From Chthoniobacter flavus (GTDB lineage Bacteria > Verrucomicrobiota > Verrucomicrobiia > Chthoniobacterales > Chthoniobacteraceae), in NCBI GenBank assembly GCA_945861435.1, contig CAMAUX010000056.1, positions 1-36,996 on the forward strand: DNA of 36,996 nt, written 5' to 3'. The notes under the pieces were generated by a model, which was given only the letters and a program-made list of their open reading frames with translations, ran no database searches and was not told where the DNA came from. Numbering within the stretch: position 1 is the stretch's first letter; each line of letters opens with the position of its first letter. The translations under genes were made by a program, and so were the position numbers. This document shows, piece after piece, positions 33,105 to 36,996 of this stretch.

Positions 33105-33758
33105 TCACTCCTCCAGAGCCCCCACCGCACGCCAACCCGTTCCATTTACCTCAAAAACCTCCAGACTCACAGGACGCGCCCCCCCGTAATACTCCTTCAA
33201 CACCGCAGCAGCATACCGCTCGTGGGACCGATCACCGCCCGGAAACAGGAATGCACAGCCCTGACTCGCCACCACCACAAGAATGCGCTGCCCCAATACC
33301 GGCTCGAATCGCTCCCATAAGCCGGGCCACACCAGCGCAGGACCCACGCCCATCGGCAGTGCCACCTTCCCTTTCCCAGACTTCGGAGCGCGCAACTCCA
33401 CGTACTGCACCACCCGATTCCCGTCGCGCACAAGGACAGGGACAAGCGCTTCGAAATCCGCCCCGGCATTTTCAATGGCCCGCTTCCAAAACTCCCCCCA
33501 AGTCACCCCAAGCGCCATGAACTGACCAAAGCCCATCAATTGGTCGCCAACTCCATCCCGCCAACCCGCAACCCATTCTGTCTTCCTCGCGCCTTCAATC
33601 GCACTACGCACTGGCGCATGCTGGTGCTTTGGCGCCATCCACACCCTCCACTGCTCCGGGCCCACAGGCAGAGGAGTCGCGCCTGGAACATCAACCGCTC
33701 CACATGAGCCGAAGCCGCCCACCACAAAAAGGGCGGCGATCAAAAAAACTTTCCACAA
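33105..33758 (-). CDS. Putative lipoprotein of unknown function
   Basis: This 217-residue protein has a signal-like head: the hydrophobic segment V-F-L-I-A-A-L-F-V-V-G-G-F-G-S followed by Cys19, close to a lipobox. The TTG at 33758 is preferred because GGTGGGAGGGC lies directly before it and the alternative ATG starts fall inside ruvA on the opposite strand. The body has W-R-V-W-M-A, A-I-E-G-A-R-K-T-E-W-V-A-G-W, V-L-V-R-D-G-N-R-V-V-Q-Y-V-E-L and Q-R-I-L-V-V-V-A-S-Q-G. No catalytic motif is recognisable and no family is assigned. It is divergent from ruvA with a 27-base gap; the TTG start is an inference. Confidence 0.6.
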   Translation of the reverse strand: MWKVFLIAALFVVGGFGSCGAVDVPGATPLPVGPEQWRVWMAPKHQHAPVRSAIEGARKTEWVAGWRDGVGDQLMGFGQFMALGVTWGEFWKRAIENAGADFEALVPVLVRDGNRVVQYVELRAPKSGKGKVALPMGVGPALVWPGLWERFEPVLGQRILVVVASQGCAFLFPGGDRSHERYAAAVLKEYYGGARPVSLEVFEVNGTGWRAVGALEE

Positions 33759-33785
33759 AGCCCTCCCACCTCTCCACTGCGTGAG

Positions 33786-34385
33786 ATGATCACCTTTCTC
33801 GAGGGCACTCTGGCGGAAGCCATGCCTACACACGTCGTCGTGCAAACTCACGGGGTCGGTTATCATGTGCAAATTCCTCTCTCCAGCTACGACAAACTCC
33901 CGGCCCTCGGCCAACAGATCAAGATTTTAACCCATCTCCAAGTCCGCGAGGACGCCCACCTCCTCTACGGGTTCATGAGCGCCGAGGAACGCGACCTCTT
34001 CCGCCTCCTCGTCAACCACGTCTCGGGCATCGGCCCAAAGACGGCCCTCGACGTCCTCAGCGGCATCACGGTGAACAGCTTCAAGGCCGCCGTCGTCGCA
34101 GGTGACCCGGGCCTCCTTGCAAAAACAAAAGGCATCGGAAAAAAAACCGCTGAACGCATCATCGTCGAACTCAAGGACAAGGTCGGCGTCGCAGCCGCAT
34201 GGGAGGCCGCAAGCACCGGACACGCCCCATCCCGCGAGGAGGCCCAAATCAACGATGCCGTCCTCGCACTCATCTCCCTCGGGTACAAGCAAGTCGACGC
34301 CCTGAAGGCCGTTCGCCAGACGGCATCCGAAAAATCTCTCCCCACGGAGGAACTCGTGCGCGCGGCCCTCAAGCTCCTCCTGTGA
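33786..34385 (+). CDS. ruvA: Holliday junction branch migration protein RuvA
   Basis: This 199-residue protein forms tetramers that bind Holliday junctions and recruit the RuvB helicase. The N-terminal OB fold covers about residues 1-62 (M-I-T-F-L-E-G-T-L, Q-V-R-E-D-A-H-L-L-Y-G-F), then two helix-hairpin-helix motifs at G-I-G-P-K-T-A (81-87) and G-I-G-K-K-T-A-E-R-I (116-125), then the C-terminal RuvB-binding domain (I-N-D-A-V-L-A-L-I-S-L-G-Y at about 155). Length matches the family. The stop overlaps the next start as GTGA, so the following gene is translationally coupled. RuvB and RuvC are not in the window. Confidence 0.96.
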   Translation: MITFLEGTLAEAMPTHVVVQTHGVGYHVQIPLSSYDKLPALGQQIKILTHLQVREDAHLLYGFMSAEERDLFRLLVNHVSGIGPKTALDVLSGITVNSFKAAVVAGDPGLLAKTKGIGKKTAERIIVELKDKVGVAAAWEAASTGHAPSREEAQINDAVLALISLGYKQVDALKAVRQTASEKSLPTEELVRAALKLLL

Positions 34386-35374
34386 TCCCCATCTCGGCAG
34401 CAGCGCAAGACCCCACGCCTCTGCTTCACTCCACCGTTCCGCTTGCACTCGACCCGACGCTCCTCCATCCACTCGAAAAACTCGGCCACCGCCTGCTGCT
34501 CTTCACCCAAGCCTGCAACGAACTCTACCACCGGAGCGCAGCGGGCAGGCACCCCCCCTGGGTCTCAGCCCTGCTCGATCGCGGAAAGCCCCCCGAGCAC
34601 CTCGCACTCACCCACTCCAAGGCCGGCCGCTCACAACTCCCGGAAATCTTCGCCCCTGAACTGATCGTCCATTCCGGGGGCCTCTGCCTGGCATCACTCC
34701 ACTTTCCCATCCCCGAGTCTGTGGCCCCCGACTACGCGCCCGACAATGCGCCCACGAATCAGGGCACCACACCCACATCCACTCCAGCACACGCCCGTTC
34801 AGCCCAGCCCTTCCCCGAAGAACAACTCTGGCTCGCCCTGCTGCTCCGCCGTCCCCTCAAAGAATTCTGGAGACGAGAAATGGGCGAGCGCCACTTCCTT
34901 TCCCTTCTCCAGATCACGGCCCCCACGTGGATTCTCGATCCGGAGCCACTCCCCCCGTATGCAGTAATCCCCGGCCTTCAAATCCAGTCATGGGAAACAG
35001 TGGCGGAATGGCCCCGATCCCATCGCCAGCACTTCCGCATCAGCGCCTCCAACCAGCCTCAGAAACCTCCCACCCTTCTGGAGGGGAGTTCCCTCTCCGA
35101 CGCTGAGTGGAAAGAGGCCGTTTCCTCCGCCCTCGAAGCTTTTCCCGTTCGCCCACACGTGCTCCAACAACTCCCGCAGGCAACCCAGATGACCCATCGC
35201 GGACAGGCCACTCACGCCGCCGATCCGACCGAGTCAGTGCAAGGCGATACCCGCCTGCATCCGCAGTACCACCACCTTGCTCACGAGAAGCGCGTCGAGC
35301 TTCGCAGCTTGTCAGCCTCCCTCCGCAGCCCACACTGCACCCTGACCTCGCCCACAGTCTGGGCGAGCGCCTGA
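34382..35374 (+). CDS. Protein of unknown function translationally coupled to ruvA
   Basis: This 330-residue protein starts with GTG at 34382, overlapping the ruvA stop by four bases (GTGA). The N-terminal half has L-H-P-L-E-K-L-G-H-R-L-L-L-F-T-Q-A-C-N-E-L-Y-H and Y-H-R-S-A-A-G, then P-P-W-V-S-A-L-L-D-R-G-K-P. A proline-rich linker spans about 120-145. The C-terminal half has W-I-L-D-P-E-P-L-P-P-Y-A-V-I-P-G-L and L-Q-Q-L-P. The layout resembles a conserved Verrucomicrobiota protein that I cannot name, and I could not match a defined fold. The coupling suggests a link to recombination or repair, but that is positional inference only. The start is secure because the overlap removes any freedom. 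Confidence 0.75.
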   Translation: MIPISAAAQDPTPLLHSTVPLALDPTLLHPLEKLGHRLLLFTQACNELYHRSAAGRHPPWVSALLDRGKPPEHLALTHSKAGRSQLPEIFAPELIVHSGGLCLASLHFPIPESVAPDYAPDNAPTNQGTTPTSTPAHARSAQPFPEEQLWLALLLRRPLKEFWRREMGERHFLSLLQITAPTWILDPEPLPPYAVIPGLQIQSWETVAEWPRSHRQHFRISASNQPQKPPTLLEGSSLSDAEWKEAVSSALEAFPVRPHVLQQLPQATQMTHRGQATHAADPTESVQGDTRLHPQYHHLAHEKRVELRSLSASLRSPHCTLTSPTVWASA

Positions 35375-35407
35375 GGGGATCGATCCGCACCCCGGACCGC
35401 GCCACCA

Positions 35408-36355
35408 CTATTCCATGCAGGCCTCGATCTGCTTCCGAAGCCTCTGCTCGTCAAGGTTCCTTCCAATAAACACGACCTGACTGCTACGCCGCTCACCCTT
35501 CTCCCAGAGCCGGTCCCAGAGCAGTGTGAAGCGGTTGTTCACCCCGTGAAAAATCGCACGACGCGGATTGCCGGCGATGCTCAGAAAACCCTTGGACCGA
35601 TAAATCTTCTCCCCTTCGGAAAGCTCCTGAACGAAGGCCTCGAACTTCTCCACGCTGAACCCGCGCTCGAACTCAAACGAGAGCGAGTTGATGTCGTGAT
35701 GATGACGCTGCTGGAGTTCATTGAGAAACTCAGGATCCACCGCCAGCTTCTGCTCCACCTTGAAGGCGTTCATGTCCAGAAGCTCCTTCAGGTTCACCTG
35801 CGACTGGTTGGTGCGGAACACACGCGCGTGCGGGTTGAGCCCGGCCACCCTCGCCTCCAACTCCACCAACCGCGCCTCGTCCACAAGATCCGTCTTGTTG
35901 AGCAAAATGAAGTCCGCCATCGCCACCTGCTCGCGTGCCGTCTCCGTCTCCTTCATCTGCTTTTCGATCTGCTCGGAGTCCACCACCGTGATGATCGAAT
36001 CCAGCCTCGCGTACTGCTGAAGCTGCGGGATGTTCAGAAACGTCTGCGCCACCGGTCCGGGATCCGCGATCCCGGTCGTCTCGATGAGCAGATAGTCGAA
36101 TCCCCCCTTCTTCACCAAACTCTGCACCCCCTTCACCAAATCCTTGCGCACCGTACAGCAGAGGCAGCCGTTGTTCATCTGCACCACCTCCTCCTTCTGA
36201 TTCTCCACCAACTGCCCGTCGATACCGATCTTCCCCACCTCGTTCACGATCACGGCAAACTTATATCCGTGCTGCTGTTTGAGGATGTAGTTGAGGAGCG
36301 TCGTCTTTCCGGCCCCAAGGAAGCCGGTCAGGATGGTTACAGGAACAGGAGTCAT
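35408..36355 (-). CDS. G3E/COG0523 GTPase, putative metal chaperone
   Basis: This 315-residue protein has the G3E P-loop G-F-L-G-A-G-K-T-T (11-19), the metal-binding C-L-C-C motif (64-67) inside N-N-G-C-L-C-C-T-V, E-T-T-G (92-95) and N-K-T-D (153-156). A histidine-rich Q-Q-R-H-H-H-D segment follows and the C-terminal CobW-type domain ends with R-K-Q-I. COG0523 GTPases deliver zinc or other metals to target proteins; members of the YjiA/ZNG1 branch are often controlled by zinc supply. The neighbouring rpmB and the repeated motif in front of it make a link with metal-responsive regulation plausible but not proven. It is convergent with the unknown gene and lies 144 bases after the rpmB stop on the same strand. 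Confidence 0.92.
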   Translation of the reverse strand: MTPVPVTILTGFLGAGKTTLLNYILKQQHGYKFAVIVNEVGKIGIDGQLVENQKEEVVQMNNGCLCCTVRKDLVKGVQSLVKKGGFDYLLIETTGIADPGPVAQTFLNIPQLQQYARLDSIITVVDSEQIEKQMKETETAREQVAMADFILLNKTDLVDEARLVELEARVAGLNPHARVFRTNQSQVNLKELLDMNAFKVEQKLAVDPEFLNELQQRHHHDINSLSFEFERGFSVEKFEAFVQELSEGEKIYRSKGFLSIAGNPRRAIFHGVNNRFTLLWDRLWEKGERRSSQVVFIGRNLDEQRLRKQIEACME

Positions 36356-36390
36356 AAGTGCGTCGGAAAAAGCAGGTGGACAGTACCAAG

Positions 36391-36424
36391 AAAAACGGGC
36401 GGCCTGAGTCTCCTCAAGCCGCCC
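36391..36424 (-). terminator. Rho-independent terminator of rpmB
   Basis: Read on the minus strand, GGGCGGC-TTGAG pairs with CTCA-GGCCGCCC, then TTTTT follows. It lies between the rpmB stop (36500) and the G3E GTPase start (36355), so the two genes are probably transcribed mostly as separate units, with some read-through possible. Confidence 0.85.
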
Positions 36425-36499
36425 TTAAAACTTCTCAAACACCCAAGCCGGGTCCAACTTTCTCCCGACCCGGATTGAAAACCGGTCTCTGGGAAACCC

Positions 36500-36763
36500 T
36501 TAGATCAGGCCAGCCTTCTTCAAGGTAGCGTGAGCGCCGTTCTTGGTAACGGTCTTCAGCGCGCGCGCCGTAAGACGCACCCGCACGAAGCGCTTGAGTT
36601 CGGGAACCCAGATCCGCTTGTTCTTTAGGTTCGGCTCGAACATCCGAGAAACAACCTTCGTGACGTGCTGACCAATGCCACCCTTCTTCTTCGCCAAACC
36701 GCGGCGATGAATGATGGATCCCTTGGTCGGCCTGGCCTTCGTGATGCTGCAAACTTTGCTCAT
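36500..36763 (-). CDS. rpmB: 50S ribosomal protein L28 (cysteine-poor form)
   Basis: This 87-residue ribosomal protein has the L28 pattern: V-C-S-I-T-K-A-R-P-T-K-G, R-M-F-E-P-N-L-K-N-K-R-I-W-V-P and F-V-R-V-R-L-T-A-R-A-L-K-T-V. Only one cysteine (Cys5) is present, so this is the form without the zinc-ribbon C-x-x-C pairs. The start is ATG 36763, with GGAG nine bases upstream (minus strand GGAGAATTTTT); a longer frame reaching upstream is not needed. The terminator at 36391-36424 follows. The upstream region carries three copies of a two-part motif, described separately. Confidence 0.95.
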   Translation of the reverse strand: MSKVCSITKARPTKGSIIHRRGLAKKKGGIGQHVTKVVSRMFEPNLKNKRIWVPELKRFVRVRLTARALKTVTKNGAHATLKKAGLI

Positions 36764-36852
36764 AAAAATTCTCCGGGATTGGCGGGGCCGGGGACAATGC
36801 CCACCGGCTCCATCAGGGTCAAGCGGGATTTTGATAGAACCCGCATCACGAA

Positions 36853-36878
36853 TTGACTCAAATGAAATGACACCGGGG
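36853..36878 (+). promoter_or_regulatory. Two-part regulatory motif, copy 1
   Basis: The copy reads TTGACTCA, six bases, then ATGACACCGGGG. It is followed 57 bases later by a near-identical copy at 36910-36935: 20 of 26 positions agree (TTG, CTCA, one A in the spacer, and all of ATGACACCGGGG). It lies upstream of rpmB. Confidence 0.6.
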
Positions 36879-36909
36879 AAGGAATCGGGAGGGGTGGGCA
36901 ATTGATACG

Positions 36910-36935
36910 TTGCCTCACAACTGATGACACCGGGG
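36910..36935 (+). promoter_or_regulatory. Two-part regulatory motif, copy 2
   Basis: This direct copy reads TTGCCTCA, six bases, ATGACACCGGGG. Its ATGACA half faces an inverted TGTCAT half of copy 3, so GATGACA (36923-36929) and TGTCATC (36940-36946) also form an inverted repeat. Confidence 0.6.
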
Positions 36936-36937
36936 GC

Positions 36938-36959
36938 GATGTCATCAAAAATGAGTCAG
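36938..36959 (-). promoter_or_regulatory. Two-part regulatory motif, copy 3 (inverted)
   Basis: Read on the minus strand this is CTGACTCA, six bases, ATGACATC, matching copy 1 at 15 of 22 positions, with all seven bases of TGACTCA and all six of ATGACA conserved. It overlaps the start codon proposed for the divergent gene at the right edge. Confidence 0.55.
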
Positions 36960-36996
36960 AACACCACGCGGGAAGTGATATTGAAAATGCGGGAAC
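36951..36996 (+). CDS. Start of a divergent gene, possibly a winged-helix regulator (cut by the window edge)
   Basis: Fifteen codons can be read from ATG 36951: M-S-Q-N-T-T-R-E-V-I-L-K-M-R-E. An in-frame ATG at 36939 is also possible. The T-R-E-x-I-L-x-x-x-R helix resembles the first helix of winged-helix regulators such as the Fur, DeoR or ArsR families. No clear Shine-Dalgarno is visible. The assignment is a guess from 15 residues; the inverted motif overlapping the start would fit autoregulation. The product and its true start cannot be settled inside this window. Confidence 0.35.
   Translation, partial: MSQNTTREVILKMRE

Noticed and set aside
34141-34148. An A-rich run in ruvA (in G-I-G-K-K-T-A) as a possible slippage site.
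   Set aside because: It is short and encodes the conserved lysines of the helix-hairpin-helix motif, so it is explained by the protein.

Overview
The window most likely comes from a chromosome of the phylum Verrucomicrobiota. The evidence is a sigma factor of the Rhodopirellula/Verrucomicrobium ECF type followed at once by a short-headed membrane/FecR-type partner, two giant surface proteins with an N-terminal L-E-x-R-I-A-P-A motif, a huge sulfatase with YHYH and DUF1566-type modules, and a high-GC genome in which many genes lack a clear Shine-Dalgarno sequence. No tRNA, rRNA, CRISPR array, insertion sequence or phage gene was seen.

Layout. Positions 1-783 hold the sigma factor and its truncated downstream partner (minus strand). 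Positions 1216-7731 hold one 2171-residue secreted protein that joins YHYH, two Lcl_C/DUF1566-like domains, an abnormal-spindle-like anchor domain, an Ig-like putative domain and a complete sulfatase. Transketolase (tkt) follows at 8108-10093 with a strong terminator. Positions 10361-22664 hold two adjacent, paralogous giant surface proteins (1595 and 2498 residues) in one probable operon. Both carry the LExRIAPA head, a shared EF-hand-like N-terminal domain and glycine-rich solenoid-like repeats. The first adds FG-GAP/VCBS repeats, the second adds two rounds of internal tandem duplication, the younger one built of flagellar-hook-type IN motifs. Poly-G tracts of 8 to 11 bases lie inside these reading frames.

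From 22746 to 36996 the window is a housekeeping mosaic: a DUF3467 protein, a short RecO, an unassigned protein, the tail-specific protease Prc, an MBL-fold hydrolase, ArgS, a PtsN-like EIIA, glycogen synthase, a Dabb protein, a solitary NuoA, two proteins of unknown function, RuvA translationally coupled to an unknown 330-residue protein, a COG0523/G3E GTPase, and ribosomal protein L28. The last 150 bases carry three copies of a two-part motif between rpmB and the start of a divergent gene cut off by the window edge.

The most unusual parts are the paired LExRIAPA proteins with their duplications and poly-G tracts, the in-frame modules that interrupt a folded domain in the sulfatase, and the repeated operator-like motif upstream of rpmB. 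Functions of the giant proteins are inferred from composition and repeats only.
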